Assembly: GCF_017798005.1 (NCBI RefSeq)
Contig: NZ_CP072548.1
Coordinates: forward strand, 1,674,001 to 1,738,000
Length of the DNA stretch: 64,000 bases
From: Aggregatibacter sp. 2125159857
GTDB lineage: Bacteria > Pseudomonadota > Gammaproteobacteria > Enterobacterales > Pasteurellaceae
Reading direction: 5' to 3'
The first letter of the stretch is position 1, and every line of letters begins with the position of its first letter. Of this stretch, positions 27,507-37,901 are shown piece by piece. The notes beneath the pieces were generated by a model. It was not told the DNA's origin. It ran no database searches and was given only the letters and a program-made list of their open reading frames with translations. The position numbers and the translations under genes are program-made.

Positions 27507-28577
27507 ATGAATAAAATTGAATCAACAATAAAACAAGTTCTTGATAATGGTGATCTTATTATTAACAAAATAGATAAGAATCAATCAAGAGACTTTTTAT
27601 GCAAAAAGTCCTCTTATGCTGAAACTCTACTTGAGAAAGAAATAAAATCTTTAGCAGAAGGCTCATTAGTTAGATTTATCCCTAATATTAAAGAAAAAGG
27701 CGCTTTTGCTAATAATATAGAACTTGCTGAGAAACACTTAGAATCAACAATAAAGAAGATACTAGACAATGGTGACTTTATAATTAATAAAGTTAATGAG
27801 AAACAAGAAAATGATTTCTTTTGTAAGAAAAATTCGTATAAACATTCATTATCAGCAGATGATGTTAATGGATTAAAAGAAGGAGATTCTGTTAGTTTTA
27901 TTCCTAAATTTGTTAATGATAAATGCTTTGCTAACGAATTAAAATTGATTAAAAAAAACGAGATTAAAGATAGTTTTATAAAAGAAGAATTAGACACAAA
28001 AATACTAACTGAGATATTTTTTACTAATTTAGAATCAAGTTTAGAAAAAATTTATAGAGGATCTGATTTCGAGGATTTTACCTTCTTTATATTAAAATCT
28101 CTAGGAATTCCAGAGATTTATGCTGTCCCAAGGAATAATTCAGGGGGAAGAGCCGATGGTATATTTAAAGTATCAAGCGTATCAACAAATGGGCATAGAT
28201 TAGAAGTTATTTATGATTGTACTTTAAAACCTACATCTGTGTGGGAACAAGAAAAAATGACTCAAATTAATAATTATGAGTCTCAAATAATAAGAAGTTC
28301 TACAAATATTAACTATAATTTTGGTTCTACATATAGTGGAAAAATAGTAAAGCAAACTATTTCATTCAATGATAATGCAGATAAACAAATTTGGATTATA
28401 ACTAAAGGGGAAACGAGACTAATAGAAGATAAACAGTCTCCAGATATTTTAATCAAAGAAATTAGTATTTATGATTTAATGAAGATCATGAAAGAACGAT
28501 ATCTAGATTCAGCTTTCGTTAAGTCTGATGAGATAGCTGATAATTTAAGAAATTTAGGTTCGAAATTAACAAAATAG
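27507..28577 (+). CDS. Unknown protein: two cold-shock-like domains plus a PD-(D/E)XK nuclease-like domain
   Basis: The product has 356 residues and is not a family I recognise. Two similar halves, about residues 4-75 and 78-150, each read xSTIKxxLDNGDxIINK, then DFxCKKxSY, then LxEGxxVxFIP and FANxxxL, close to the cold-shock OB-fold pattern (DVFFH-like and EGxxVxF plus AxNV). The C-terminal part (about 160-340) has [21 protein letters not shown] (Asp217), [10 protein letters not shown] (Glu233, Asp237, Lys241) and IWIITKG, resembling Mrr-like restriction endonuclease folds. The gene is visibly AT-rich with many AGA and ATA codons, unlike its neighbours, which suggests transfer. ATG 27507 with AAAGGA is chosen over ATG 27489. 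valS starts 8 bp later. Confidence 0.7.
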   Translation: MNKIESTIKQVLDNGDLIINKIDKNQSRDFLCKKSSYAETLLEKEIKSLAEGSLVRFIPNIKEKGAFANNIELAEKHLESTIKKILDNGDFIINKVNEKQENDFFCKKNSYKHSLSADDVNGLKEGDSVSFIPKFVNDKCFANELKLIKKNEIKDSFIKEELDTKILTEIFFTNLESSLEKIYRGSDFEDFTFFILKSLGIPEIYAVPRNNSGGRADGIFKVSSVSTNGHRLEVIYDCTLKPTSVWEQEKMTQINNYESQIIRSSTNINYNFGSTYSGKIVKQTISFNDNADKQIWIITKGETRLIEDKQSPDILIKEISIYDLMKIMKERYLDSAFVKSDEIADNLRNLGSKLTK

Positions 28578-28585
28578 AGAAAACA

Positions 28586-31513
28586 ATGACACAAAAATTC
28601 GAAATGGCAGACCGTTTTAATCCGTCTGCGGTAGAACAAGCCCTTTATCAACATTGGGAAGAGAGCGGTTATTTTAAACCGTCTGAAAATGAAAATGCAC
28701 CGAGCTATTGCATTGCGATTCCGCCACCGAACGTCACAGGTTCCCTGCACATGGGGCACGCTTTCCAACAAACCTTAATGGATACTTTAATCCGTTTTAA
28801 CCGTATGGAAGGGCATAACACGTTATGGCAAGCGGGGACAGACCATGCGGGTATTGCAACCCAAATGGTGGTGGAACGTAAAATTGCCGCTGAAGAAGGC
28901 AAAACTCGCCACGATTATGGTCGTGAAGCGTTCATCAACAAAATCTGGGATTGGAAAGCCTATTCAGGCGGCACAATCAGCCAACAAATGCGCCGTTTAG
29001 GCAACTCTATCGACTGGGAACGTGAGCGTTTTACCATGGACGAGGGTTTATCCAACGCGGTAAAAGAAGTGTTTGTTCGCTTGCATGAAGAAGGTTTGAT
29101 TTACCGTGGCAAACGCTTGGTAAACTGGGATCCAAAACTTCACACTGCGATTTCTGATTTAGAAGTAGAAAACAAAGAGAGCAAAGGTTCCCTTTGGCAT
29201 TTCCGTTATCCGTTAGCCAACGGCGCTAAAACCGCCGATGGTAAAGAGTATTTAGTCGTAGCAACCACGCGTCCGGAAACCATGTTGGGCGATACGGCGG
29301 TGGCGGTGCATCCGGAAGATGAGCGTTATCAATCTTTAATCGGTAAAACCGTGGTTCTACCGTTGGCAAACCGTGAAATTCCGATTATTGCCGATGACTA
29401 TGTGGATCGTGAATTCGGTACCGGTGTGGTGAAAATCACCCCTGCCCATGACTTTAACGACTACGAAGTGGGTGATCGTCATAAATTGCCAATGGTTAAT
29501 ATCTTTACTCTAAATGCCCATATTCGTAATGAGGCAGAAGTTTTAACTTATCAAGAAAAACCAAAAGAAAATGTAACTTATTCGAATGGTGAAAAAATAT
29601 ATAGTTCACCAAGTTTTTACGCTGTCAGTTCCTCTGAAGGATATGTTATCCCAGCCGATTATCGTGGCTTAGAGCGTTTCGCTGCACGTAAGAAAATCGT
29701 GGCAGATTTTGAAGCGCTGGGGTTATTAGACGAAATCAAACCGCACGATTTGAAAGTGCCTTATGGCGACCGTGGTGGTGTGCCGATTGAGCCGATGTTA
29801 ACCGATCAATGGTATGTGAACGTGAAACCGCTTGCTGATGTGGCGATTAAAGCGGTGGAAGACGGCGAAATCCAATTCGTGCCGAAACAATATGAAAACC
29901 TTTACTTCTCTTGGATGCGTGATATTCAAGATTGGTGTATTTCTCGCCAACTTTGGTGGGGACACCGCATTCCGGCGTGGTATGACGCGAAAGGCAATAT
30001 TTATGTCGCGCGCAGTGAGGCGGAAGTGCGGTCGAAATATCAGTTAAATCCTAATGTGGCGCTCAAACAAGATGAAGACGTGTTAGACACGTGGTTCTCC
30101 TCAGGCTTGTGGACGTTCTCCACTTTAGGTTGGCCGGAGCAAACCAAAGAACTCAAAATGTTCCACCCAACGGATGTATTAATCACAGGCTTCGATATCA
30201 TCTTCTTCTGGGTTGCGCGTATGATTATGTTTACGATGCACTTTGTGAAAGATGAAAACGGCAAACCGCAAGTACCATTCAAAACCGTGTACGTGACCGG
30301 CTTAATCCGCGATGAACAAGGCCAAAAAATGTCGAAATCGAAGGGTAACGTGCTTGATCCAATCGATATGATTGACGGCATCAGCCTTGAAGATTTACTT
30401 GAAAAACGCACCGGCAACATGATGCAACCGCAATTAGCAGAGAAAATTGCCAAAGCAACCCGCAAAGAGTTTGCTGAGGGTATTGCTGCTCACGGTACAG
30501 ACGCATTGCGATTCACACTAGCCGCATTGGCTTCAAACGGTCGTGATATCAACTGGGATATGAAACGCTTAGAAGGTTACCGCAACTTCTGTAATAAATT
30601 GTGGAATGCAAGCCGCTTCGTGCTCACCAATGACAAATTAGATTTAAGCCAAGGGGAAATTGAATTCTCCGTGGCAGACCGCTGGATTCAATCCGAATTC
30701 AATCGCACAGTAGAAGCTTTCCGCAGCGCATTAAGCCAATACCGTTTCGACCTTTGTGCCAATGCGATTTATGAATTCACTTGGAACCAATTCTGTGACT
30801 GGTATTTGGAACTCACCAAACCGGTATTTGCAAACGGCAACGCAGCGCAAATTCGTGCAGCAAGCCAAACCTTAGTTCATGTGTTGGAAAAATTGTTGCG
30901 TTTAGCACACCCGCTCATGCCATTTATTACCGAAGAAATTTGGCAAAAAGTGAAAGGTTTTATGGGGATTACTGCCGATAGCATCATGTTGCAACCTTTC
31001 CCGCGTGTGGAAGAAAACGCGTTTGATGCCGAGTCTGAAACAGAGATCAATTGGCTCAAAGACGTGATTGTTGCCGTGCGTAACATTCGCGCAGAGAGCA
31101 ACATTGCACCAAGCAAAGGCCTCGATCTGTTATTCCGTAATATTCCAGCCGATGAGCAAAAAATACTGGAAAAACAGACCGCACTTTTACAAGCCATGGC
31201 GAAATTAGACAACGTCAGCGTGCTTAAAGAGGGCGAACAAGCACCGTTGGCTGTGGCGAAGTTAGTCGGCAATACCGAAATCCTCGTGCCGATGGCAGGT
31301 TTCATCAACAAAGAAGCCGAGCTTACCCGTTTAACCAAAGAGATTGAAAAATATCAAAACGAAGTTAAACGCATTGAAAGCAAACTCAGCAATGAAGCCT
31401 TCGTCGCCAAAGCTCCGGAAGCGGTTATTGCCAAAGAACGCGAAAAACAAGCCGAATACCAATCCGGATTAGAAAAAATTCGTGAACAGTATAAGGCGAT
31501 TGAAGCGTTGTAA
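28586..31513 (+). CDS. valS: Valyl-tRNA synthetase
   Basis: The product has 975 residues, about 24 more than the E. coli enzyme. It has HIGH-class [19 protein letters not shown], the editing CP1 domain with [16 protein letters not shown] and [19 protein letters not shown] in [19 protein letters not shown], the anticodon-binding domain, and a C-terminal coiled-coil arm. The extra residues fall in CP1 (about 308-350, bases 29507-29640). That stretch is markedly AT-rich against the rest of the gene, which looks like local recombination. The start was chosen by resemblance to the H. influenzae N-terminus. Confidence 0.97.
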   Translation: MTQKFEMADRFNPSAVEQALYQHWEESGYFKPSENENAPSYCIAIPPPNVTGSLHMGHAFQQTLMDTLIRFNRMEGHNTLWQAGTDHAGIATQMVVERKIAAEEGKTRHDYGREAFINKIWDWKAYSGGTISQQMRRLGNSIDWERERFTMDEGLSNAVKEVFVRLHEEGLIYRGKRLVNWDPKLHTAISDLEVENKESKGSLWHFRYPLANGAKTADGKEYLVVATTRPETMLGDTAVAVHPEDERYQSLIGKTVVLPLANREIPIIADDYVDREFGTGVVKITPAHDFNDYEVGDRHKLPMVNIFTLNAHIRNEAEVLTYQEKPKENVTYSNGEKIYSSPSFYAVSSSEGYVIPADYRGLERFAARKKIVADFEALGLLDEIKPHDLKVPYGDRGGVPIEPMLTDQWYVNVKPLADVAIKAVEDGEIQFVPKQYENLYFSWMRDIQDWCISRQLWWGHRIPAWYDAKGNIYVARSEAEVRSKYQLNPNVALKQDEDVLDTWFSSGLWTFSTLGWPEQTKELKMFHPTDVLITGFDIIFFWVARMIMFTMHFVKDENGKPQVPFKTVYVTGLIRDEQGQKMSKSKGNVLDPIDMIDGISLEDLLEKRTGNMMQPQLAEKIAKATRKEFAEGIAAHGTDALRFTLAALASNGRDINWDMKRLEGYRNFCNKLWNASRFVLTNDKLDLSQGEIEFSVADRWIQSEFNRTVEAFRSALSQYRFDLCANAIYEFTWNQFCDWYLELTKPVFANGNAAQIRAASQTLVHVLEKLLRLAHPLMPFITEEIWQKVKGFMGITADSIMLQPFPRVEENAFDAESETEINWLKDVIVAVRNIRAESNIAPSKGLDLLFRNIPADEQKILEKQTALLQAMAKLDNVSVLKEGEQAPLAVAKLVGNTEILVPMAGFINKEAELTRLTKEIEKYQNEVKRIESKLSNEAFVAKAPEAVIAKEREKQAEYQSGLEKIREQYKAIEAL

Positions 31514-31521
31514 TTGAATAT

Positions 31522-31550
31522 AAAAAGTAGGCATCATGCCTACTTTTTTT
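31522..31550 (+). terminator. Intrinsic terminator of valS
   Basis: AAAAAGTAGGC-ATCAT-GCCTACTTTTTTT is a strong stem with a U-run. Confidence 0.92.
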
Positions 31551-31655
31551 CAAGAAAAACAAAAAGAGAAGAATGGACTGTTGCCACTTAGCTACACTAT
31601 TTTCATTCTCTCAAGCCTAATGAGGTATCAAAACAATGAATACCGGCTTTTATTG

Positions 31656-32336
31656 CTAAATAAAAAATTGTGCAAAAATCTCTGGTAAATGTGCTGTTAA
31701 CGCATTTTTCCCCGCAATCTCTTCGTTTTCCCACGCCTTCAATAGCACTTCAGGGGTAAACACGTTTGCCGCCTGCTCTGCTAACGGTATGTAACTCATA
31801 TGCCAAGGCTCACGCCCGATTTTTTTCTCTGCCGGCATTTGCATAAAAGGCAAACTAAAATCAAAGTGCGGTAGATTTTCGGTGAGAAATTCACTCAGTT
31901 CAAAGAAATAACCGCCTTTTTCATATTCCCAAGGCTCAAGCTGTAAGGATTGACCTTGAGGCAAAAGATCGGGAGCGAAAATATCAATTTCTGTGCCCCA
32001 ATGGTGACGACTCGCTCCTGGTAGTGCCGACCAACGTAAAATAGCTCGCGCTTTTTGCCAATCGTCCAAGTGGGTCAAATCCAACGCATTGCCTGCATCA
32101 TCGTGCACTTTGCGTTCACCGTTAAATTTACCGTTCCAAATCAGTTGTTGGCGCGCAAAATCACGAAAGCTGCTGGCAGGTTGTAAATTAAAGCCATGTT
32201 TGACCGCACTTTGTTGCAGCCCTTGAAAGGCGTTCATTGCCTGCGCCTGCAAAAAATGATGAGGAGAATGTGGTGTTGGCAAATTCACCAAATGTTCCCG
32301 CGATTTGCCGGTCAACATGTCAGGGGTTAATTTCAT
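31656..32336 (-). CDS. Peptidase M15 family D-alanyl-D-alanine carboxypeptidase-like protein
   Basis: The product has 226 residues. The M15B/VanY zinc motifs are visible: SRHHWGTEIDIF (His and Asp ligands, about 108-119) and EPWHMSYI (third ligand His). SSFRDFARQQLIWNGKF matches the family helix. No signal peptide is seen, which is unusual for a cell-wall enzyme, although H. influenzae and E. coli relatives downstream of dapE are similar. The ATG is one base after the dapE stop, so the two are translationally coupled. Confidence 0.85.
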   Translation of the reverse strand: MKLTPDMLTGKSREHLVNLPTPHSPHHFLQAQAMNAFQGLQQSAVKHGFNLQPASSFRDFARQQLIWNGKFNGERKVHDDAGNALDLTHLDDWQKARAILRWSALPGASRHHWGTEIDIFAPDLLPQGQSLQLEPWEYEKGGYFFELSEFLTENLPHFDFSLPFMQMPAEKKIGREPWHMSYIPLAEQAANVFTPEVLLKAWENEEIAGKNALTAHLPEIFAQFFI

Positions 32337-32337
32337 C

Positions 32338-33471
32338 TTATTTATCCAATAAATTGACTAACATTTGATGATAAATCTGACCGCACTTGGCGAGATCATC
32401 TACGCTCACACACTCATTGACTTTATGAATGGTCGCGTTAAGCGGCCCAAATTCCACCACTTCCGCGCCCATCAACGCAATAAAGCGGCCGTCAGAGGTA
32501 CCGCCACCGGTTTCCGCTTGTGGCGTAATGCCTGTGGTTTGTTCGATAGCGGCGGTTAACGCATCTAATAATTTACCCGGTTTGGTTAAAAACGGTTTGC
32601 CGGAAAGATTCCACTCAATGCGGTATTTCAATCCATGTTTTTCCAGCATTTCAGCGACTTTCTGTTTGATGATTTCATCGGTAACTTCCGTGCAATAACG
32701 CAAATTAAATTGCACATAAAGCTCGCCTGGGATCACGTTATTGCTGCCCGTACCGGCATGAATATTGGCGATTTGCAGACTGGTCGGTGGGAAAAATTCA
32801 TTGCCGTTATCCCACTGATAGGTTGTCAGTTCTTGTAGGAATGGCGCCGCTTTGTGAATCGGATTTTCCGCCAAATGCGGATATGCCACATGGCCTTGAA
32901 CGCCTTGAACATAGAGGTTGCCCGTAATCGAACCGCGACGACCATTTTTGACCACATCGCCCAAAGTTTTCGAACTGGACGGCTCGCCCACCATGCAATA
33001 CGTGATTTTCTCACCGCGCGCCATTAAGGTTTCTACCACACGTACCGTGCCGTCTTTCGCTGCGGCTTCCTCATCGGAGGTAATCAACAAGGCAATCGTG
33101 CCCGCGTGGTTTGGATTGGCTTTCACATAGTCTTCCGCCGCCACGATCATCGCGGCTAATGAGCCTTTCATATCAGCAGCACCACGTCCGTAAAGCATAT
33201 CATCTACAATTTCTGCAGAAAACGGCGGATACGTCCATTGGCTTTCATCCCCTTTTGGCACCACATCCGTATGTCCGGCAAAGGCAATCACTGGCTCACC
33301 AGCACCATGCTTTGCCCATAAATTTAAGGTGTCGTTGAAAGGCATCCATTCAATGTGGAAACCTAATTTTTTTAAACGTTCGGCAATCAGTTGCTGACAA
33401 CCTTCGTCATTCGGGCTGATAGAGGGACGGCGGATTAACGCCTGCGCAAGAGAAATCACTTTTTCGTTCAT
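32338..33471 (-). CDS. dapE: Succinyl-diaminopimelate desuccinylase
   Basis: The product has 377 residues and is a di-zinc M20 peptidase-fold enzyme of the lysine/meso-DAP pathway. It shows [16 protein letters not shown] with the zinc His/Asp, [31 protein letters not shown] with catalytic Glu-Glu, and C-terminal ligand region [16 protein letters not shown] 33471 is the family start. yffB lies 27 bp upstream, as in E. coli. meso-DAP supply and the M15 peptidase both concern peptidoglycan. Confidence 0.97.
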   Translation of the reverse strand: MNEKVISLAQALIRRPSISPNDEGCQQLIAERLKKLGFHIEWMPFNDTLNLWAKHGAGEPVIAFAGHTDVVPKGDESQWTYPPFSAEIVDDMLYGRGAADMKGSLAAMIVAAEDYVKANPNHAGTIALLITSDEEAAAKDGTVRVVETLMARGEKITYCMVGEPSSSKTLGDVVKNGRRGSITGNLYVQGVQGHVAYPHLAENPIHKAAPFLQELTTYQWDNGNEFFPPTSLQIANIHAGTGSNNVIPGELYVQFNLRYCTEVTDEIIKQKVAEMLEKHGLKYRIEWNLSGKPFLTKPGKLLDALTAAIEQTTGITPQAETGGGTSDGRFIALMGAEVVEFGPLNATIHKVNECVSVDDLAKCGQIYHQMLVNLLDK

Positions 33472-33498
33472 AAAAACTCCTGAAAAAATCACCGCACT

Positions 33499-33843
33499 TT
33501 AGGCAAAAACAGCTTGATATTCTTTTTCATTAAAACCAATCAATGCCTTCCCCTCTTGCAAAATAATCGGGCGTTTAATCAGTGTAGGATTCTCGGCAAG
33601 CACGGAAAGTGCGGTGGCTTTTGACAACGTTTTTTTCACGTCCTCGTCAAGATTGCGCCAAGTTGTGCTACGTTTATTCACCAAATTTTCCCAACCGAAT
33701 TGCGCTTCCGCTTGCTGTAAAAAAGCCGTATCTAAACCCTCCACTCGATAATCATGGAGTTTGTGTTCGATGTTGTGATCCGCGAGCCATTTCAATGCTT
33801 TCTTCACGGTATCGCAGTTTTTAATGCCGTAAACGGTAATCAT
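33499..33843 (-). CDS. yffB: ArsC/Spx-family protein YffB
   Basis: The product has 114 residues with a thioredoxin-like ArsC fold: MITVYGIKNCDTVKKALKWL with a single N-terminal Cys in GIKNCDT, and RSTTWRNL, NPTLIKRPIIL. It is the small YffB type usually upstream of dapE; true arsenate reductase activity is not established. An uptake signal overlaps the yffB-dapE gap, and the upstream XRE gene ends only 8 bp before it. Confidence 0.9.
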   Translation of the reverse strand: MITVYGIKNCDTVKKALKWLADHNIEHKLHDYRVEGLDTAFLQQAEAQFGWENLVNKRSTTWRNLDEDVKKTLSKATALSVLAENPTLIKRPIILQEGKALIGFNEKEYQAVFA

Positions 33844-33851
33844 GTTTTTCT

Positions 33852-34247
33852 CTACTTAATATTTTGTTTTAACAAGGTTATTAATTCTTTTAAGCTATCC
33901 AATTCATTTTCTTTTTGCTTTAACAGATCATCTTTATGCTTCAATTCTAGTTTTAACTTTTCAATTTCAAACTCAGCAGACTGACTACCGTAGTAATTAT
34001 TACGAAAATGATTTTGGTTATTCTCACCACCAACCAAAATAACTCCATTATCATTAGGAGAGACCAAATCAATTAAATCAATTTGAAGAACTGCGGCAAT
34101 CTGTTTCAATTTATGTAAACTTAAATTAGTTTCTCCTCGTTCAATCTTTGCATATCCTGTTACAGACATATTCATTCTTTCAGCCATTTCCTCTTGAGAC
34201 CATTGATTTAATTCTCGAAATAATCTTACTTTTTCATTAACGCCCAT
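33852..34247 (-). CDS. XRE-family regulator with C-terminal coiled coil
   Basis: The product has 131 residues. The helix-turn-helix domain covers about 5-65 (VRLFRELNQWSQEEMAERMN, VTGYAKIERGETNLSLHKLK), followed by a short beta-like linker and a charged coiled coil (about 90-131, IEKLKLELKHKDDLLKQKEN). It is AT-rich compared with yffB. It is divergent from a small secreted peptide gene, with a dyad between them, and could be co-transcribed with yffB-dapE. Small XRE proteins of this type often repress a neighbouring gene; the target here is inferred. Confidence 0.8.
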   Translation of the reverse strand: MGVNEKVRLFRELNQWSQEEMAERMNMSVTGYAKIERGETNLSLHKLKQIAAVLQIDLIDLVSPNDNGVILVGGENNQNHFRNNYYGSQSAEFEIEKLKLELKHKDDLLKQKENELDSLKELITLLKQNIK

Positions 34248-34263
34248 ATTTCTCTCCTATCAT

Positions 34264-34279
34264 TTTGTCAAGTAACAAA
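34264..34279. promoter_or_regulatory. Dyad upstream of the XRE gene
   Basis: TTTGT-CAAGTA-ACAAA is a perfect 5 bp dyad 17 bp upstream of the XRE ATG, a position suited to autoregulation. The 180 bp between the divergent genes shows no other feature. Confidence 0.4.
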
Positions 34280-34431
34280 TTGTATAGAATGCTACAACAA
34301 TCACAATCTTTCCTATAAAACTCAGTTACTTATAATTTTTTACGAATAATGCCTAGAGTGATTTTAACCGAAACACTGACTTATGTCGTGCATTATTCAT
34401 ACATTTAGGTTAATTAATTCTTGGAGTATAT

Positions 34432-34587
34432 ATGAAAAAAATTGCAATGATTTTATTAGCAACTTTTGCTTTAGGCACATTTTCTTCTTTTGCTAACGCA
34501 GGAAGATGTGATCATAGTTGGCAGTACGCCAAAGATGGTTCTGCCTGTGGAGATCGCGCCGCTGATCGCCGTCCAGGTGGAAGATAA
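34432..34587 (+). CDS. Small secreted peptide, 51 residues
   Basis: ATG 34432 follows TTGGAG at a good distance. A signal peptide (about 1-23, MKKIAMILLATFALGTF then SSFANA) precedes a 28-residue mature part with two Cys: RCDHSWQYAKDGSACGDRAA then DRRPGG. The CGDRAA...RPGG ending recalls small uncharacterised exported proteins of enteric bacteria and phages, from memory. It ends at its own strong terminator. Too short for most gene callers, but signal, ribosome site and terminator all agree. Confidence 0.8.
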   Translation: MKKIAMILLATFALGTFSSFANAGRCDHSWQYAKDGSACGDRAADRRPGGR

Positions 34588-34652
34588 ACAAAGGAACCGT
34601 TTACATTTTTCTTACTTACAATTAACTAAGAATATTGTAAACCCACTTATGG

Positions 34653-34686
34653 AAATGCCTTAGCAATTACGCTAAGGCATTTTTTC
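34653..34686. terminator. Bidirectional terminator between the secreted peptide gene and htpG
   Basis: AAATGCCTTAGC pairs with GCTAAGGCATTT and is followed by T; the reverse strand gives a weaker T-run for htpG. Confidence 0.9.
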
Positions 34687-34690
34687 ATTA

Positions 34691-36574
34691 TTAAACTAAC
34701 AACTTATTAACGCGCTTAATAAACGCCGCCGGATTTTCTAATGAACCGCGCTCCGCAAGCATGGCTTGCTCTAGCAACAATTCCACCCAATCGGCAAATT
34801 CCGCTTCATCGGCAATGTCAGCCACTTTTTTCACCAAGTGATGTTCCGGATTGAGTTCAAATGTGTATTTCACTTCCGGCACCGGTTGGCCAGCGGCGGA
34901 AAAAAGTTTTGCCATTTGCGTGGTCATTTGGTCATTACCGGTAGAAACCACTGCCGGTGTATCCGTTAAGCGATGAGTTAAACGGACCTCTTTCACGCGT
35001 TCGCCCAGCAAGATTTTTACACGCTCAATAAAACTATCAAAGGCTTTATCTTGTTCTTTTTGCGCTTCGGTTTCTTCTTTATCTGCCAAATCGCCTAAAT
35101 CCAAATCCGCTTTTGTGATGGTTTGGAGCGGTTTGCCATCAAATTCCGTTAAGTAGCTTAACATCCATTCATCAATACGATCGGAAAGCAATAAGACTTC
35201 AATGCCTTTTTTGTTGAACAACTCCAAGTGAGGGCTATTTTTCGCCGCCACATAGCTGTCTGCCGTAATGTAATAGATGGCTTTTTGCCCTTCTTTCATG
35301 CGGGCAACGTAGTCTTCTAATGACACGGTTTGTTCACTGCTGTCGTTGTGGGTAGAGGCAAAACGCAATAATTTCGCAATGGTCTCTTTATTGCCAAAAT
35401 CTTCCGCAGGGCCTTCTTTTAGCACTAAGCCAAATTCTTTCCAGAACTGCTGATATTTATCGGCATCCTCTTTCGCTAATTTTTCTAACATTTGCAACGA
35501 ACGTTTGGTTAAGGCCTTACGTAACGCCGCCGTGGTTTTGTTGTCTTGCAAAATTTCACGGGATACATTTAACGGCAAGTCATTGCTGTCGATTAAACCA
35601 CGCATGAACCGCAGATAATTCGGCATGAATTGCTCCGCATCATCCATGATAAACACGCGTTGTACATAAAGTTTCAAGCCGTGTTTATGTTCACGGTTAA
35701 ATAAGTCCCAAGGCGCTTTCGACGGCACATAAAGCAAACTGGTATACTCTTGGTTGCCTTCCACTTTGTTGTGCGCCCACAATAACGGATCCGCAAAATC
35801 ATGGCTTAAATGTTTATAAAACTCTTTGTATTCCTCATCGGAAATGTCGTTTTTAGAACGTGTCCAAAGAGCATCAGATTTATTGATTTTTTCCCATTTT
35901 TCACCGATTTCTTTGCCTTCGTCATCATATTCTTTGGTGAGCATTTCCACCGGCAAACCAATATGATCGGAATATTTACCGATAATTTCACGCAAACGCC
36001 AATCGTTTAAGAATTCTTTTTCGTCCTCACGTAAATGTAAAATCACGTCAGTGCCACGAGATTTTTTCTCAATATCCGCCACGGAATACTCGCCTTCCCC
36101 GGCAGATTCCCAAAGCACGCCTTTATCAGCCGGCTCGCCTGCTGCACGAGTTTTCACGGTGACTTTATCGGCAACGATAAAAGCAGAATAAAAGCCCACA
36201 CCGAATTGACCGATAAGCTGACTGTCTTTCGCTTGATCTTGCCCAAGTGCGGTCAAAAATTCTTTTGTTCCGGACTTAGCAATCGTGCCCAAATGATCGA
36301 TCACTTGTTCACGAGTCATCCCAATCCCGTTATCGCTGATGGTGAGTGTACCTTTATCCGCATCAAAACTGACGCGCACACGCAATTCGCCGTCACCTTC
36401 ATATAAAGCCGGATTAGACAGGGCTTTGAAACGCAGTTTATCCGCCGCATCGGAGGCATTTGAAATCAGCTCGCGCAAGAAAATTTCTTTATTAGAATAT
36501 AAAGAATGAATCATTAATTGGAGAAGTTGTTTGACTTCCGATTGGAAGCCACGGGTTTCTTGATTTGTACTCAT
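34691..36574 (-). CDS. htpG: Chaperone HtpG (bacterial Hsp90)
   Basis: The product has 627 residues; E. coli HtpG has 624. The N-terminal GHKL ATPase has [17 protein letters not shown] (Asn/Asp), [12 protein letters not shown] and [17 protein letters not shown]; the middle domain includes [10 protein letters not shown], and the C-terminal dimerisation domain follows. It has a sigma-32-like promoter about 40 bp upstream and is convergent with the small secreted peptide gene. Confidence 0.98.
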   Translation of the reverse strand: MSTNQETRGFQSEVKQLLQLMIHSLYSNKEIFLRELISNASDAADKLRFKALSNPALYEGDGELRVRVSFDADKGTLTISDNGIGMTREQVIDHLGTIAKSGTKEFLTALGQDQAKDSQLIGQFGVGFYSAFIVADKVTVKTRAAGEPADKGVLWESAGEGEYSVADIEKKSRGTDVILHLREDEKEFLNDWRLREIIGKYSDHIGLPVEMLTKEYDDEGKEIGEKWEKINKSDALWTRSKNDISDEEYKEFYKHLSHDFADPLLWAHNKVEGNQEYTSLLYVPSKAPWDLFNREHKHGLKLYVQRVFIMDDAEQFMPNYLRFMRGLIDSNDLPLNVSREILQDNKTTAALRKALTKRSLQMLEKLAKEDADKYQQFWKEFGLVLKEGPAEDFGNKETIAKLLRFASTHNDSSEQTVSLEDYVARMKEGQKAIYYITADSYVAAKNSPHLELFNKKGIEVLLLSDRIDEWMLSYLTEFDGKPLQTITKADLDLGDLADKEETEAQKEQDKAFDSFIERVKILLGERVKEVRLTHRLTDTPAVVSTGNDQMTTQMAKLFSAAGQPVPEVKYTFELNPEHHLVKKVADIADEAEFADWVELLLEQAMLAERGSLENPAAFIKRVNKLLV

Positions 36575-36614
36575 ATTCTTCCTACCTATGTTGAATTAAT
36601 TAAAAACATTATGG

Positions 36615-36642
36615 ATATAAGTGCGGAAGGTAAAATTTCAAG
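36615..36642 (-). promoter_or_regulatory. Candidate sigma-32 promoter of htpG
   Basis: On the minus strand CTTGAA, 13 bases, CACTTATAT, ending 40 bp upstream of the ATG. It closely parallels the grpE promoter region. Confidence 0.5.
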
Positions 36643-36720
36643 AGCTATAAAAAAGAAAAGTGCGGTGGAAAATGATGCTATTTTTAACGAATATCCTAAT
36701 CCGAACCGTGATCTTCTCTT

Positions 36721-37845
36721 TTAATTACGCTGATATAATCCGTTGTTTTGAGAAATTAAATCCTGTAATTCCAGTTCCATCAGCTGAATCAACACCTGTT
36801 CTATCGGCATCTTTAAGTTTGTGGCGAGATCATCGACGCTTATCGGTGTATGTCCAATCGCTTGGTACAACGCAGGGTGTGCAGGAGGTTCAGCTGGAGG
36901 CGCGTATGTGTCAAGCGTCACTTTTGGCTTGTCTATTTCATGACTGAATAGCGGCGCCTGCTGATACGGTGTCGGGGAATGCAAAGACAAATTATCTAAA
37001 ATATCGTGGATGTTTTCTACCAGCATGGCGCCTTGTTTGATGAGCTTGTGGCAACCATGACTAAATTCATTTTGAATATTGCCGGGGAGCGCAAAAATCT
37101 CTCTATTTTGTTCCAAGGCATAACGGGCGGTAATTAAGGAACCGCTTTTTTCCGTGGCTTCAATAATTAATGTGGCAATCGATAATCCGCTAATAATGCG
37201 GTTTCTTCGTGGAAAATTTTCCGCAATCGGCGGTTGTGATGGTAGAAATTCGGAGACTAATGCGCCCTGATATTCCAAAATTTGTTGCGCCAGTGTTCGA
37301 TGTCGGGTCGGGTAAATTTTATCTAATCCGCTACCTAATACGGCAACGGTCGGGCGTTTTAAGGTTACTGCCGCTTGATGGCAGATGCCGTCAATCCCGA
37401 GTGCTAAACCACTGGTGATAGTTAAACCGTTGAGGGTTAATTCCGTTGCAAAATAGTTGGCCCAATACTCGCCATAGTGCGAACATTGGCGACTACCGAC
37501 CATGGCAATTTGGGATTGGGCAAGGCTATCGACATTTCCTTTGACAAATAATATCGGTGGCGCGCTTTCGATTTGTTTTAGGAGATAAGGATAATCCGGC
37601 TCGAGGCAGGTTAACAGTCTGTTGCCCTCATCTTCCGCCCATTGTAATGCAGGTTCAATATAGCGTTGTTGCGGTTGAAACCAAGCGCGAATTTGTGCGG
37701 GCGACCAGCCAATTTGTGTGAAAGCGACTTCATCGTAATCCAGTAAATCCGTTATATCGATTTGACTAATGATTTTATTCACCGCCGACGGGCCGAATTT
37801 TGGGATCTGTAATAAACGTAATAATAATGCCGAAGGTGTTGTCAT
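36721..37845 (-). CDS. dprA: DNA processing protein DprA (Smf)
   Basis: The product has 374 residues. DprA binds incoming single strands and loads RecA during transformation. A SAM-like N-terminal domain (1-75) is followed by the Rossmann-fold core (about 85-290: [58 protein letters not shown]) and a C-terminal winged helix (about 305-374). ATG 37845 with AGGA is chosen over the in-frame TTG 37863. A CRP-S site lies 80 bp upstream inside acpT, fitting Sxy-CRP control. Confidence 0.96.
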   Translation of the reverse strand: MTTPSALLLRLLQIPKFGPSAVNKIISQIDITDLLDYDEVAFTQIGWSPAQIRAWFQPQQRYIEPALQWAEDEGNRLLTCLEPDYPYLLKQIESAPPILFVKGNVDSLAQSQIAMVGSRQCSHYGEYWANYFATELTLNGLTITSGLALGIDGICHQAAVTLKRPTVAVLGSGLDKIYPTRHRTLAQQILEYQGALVSEFLPSQPPIAENFPRRNRIISGLSIATLIIEATEKSGSLITARYALEQNREIFALPGNIQNEFSHGCHKLIKQGAMLVENIHDILDNLSLHSPTPYQQAPLFSHEIDKPKVTLDTYAPPAEPPAHPALYQAIGHTPISVDDLATNLKMPIEQVLIQLMELELQDLISQNNGLYQRN

Positions 37846-37901
37846 TTTTTGATCCTGTGACAAAAAATGACATCGTTAAAGAAATGCAAGGCTGTTGCTA
37901 G

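Noticed and set aside
27181..28577. yqfB plus the AT-rich gene as a toxin-antitoxin pair
   Set aside because: YqfB has all three catalytic residues of the amidohydrolase and normal composition; close spacing alone does not support a pair.
36518..36947. Short ORFs between htpG and dprA and opposite dprA
   Set aside because: They overlap the htpG promoter region or dprA and show no coding character or ribosome site.
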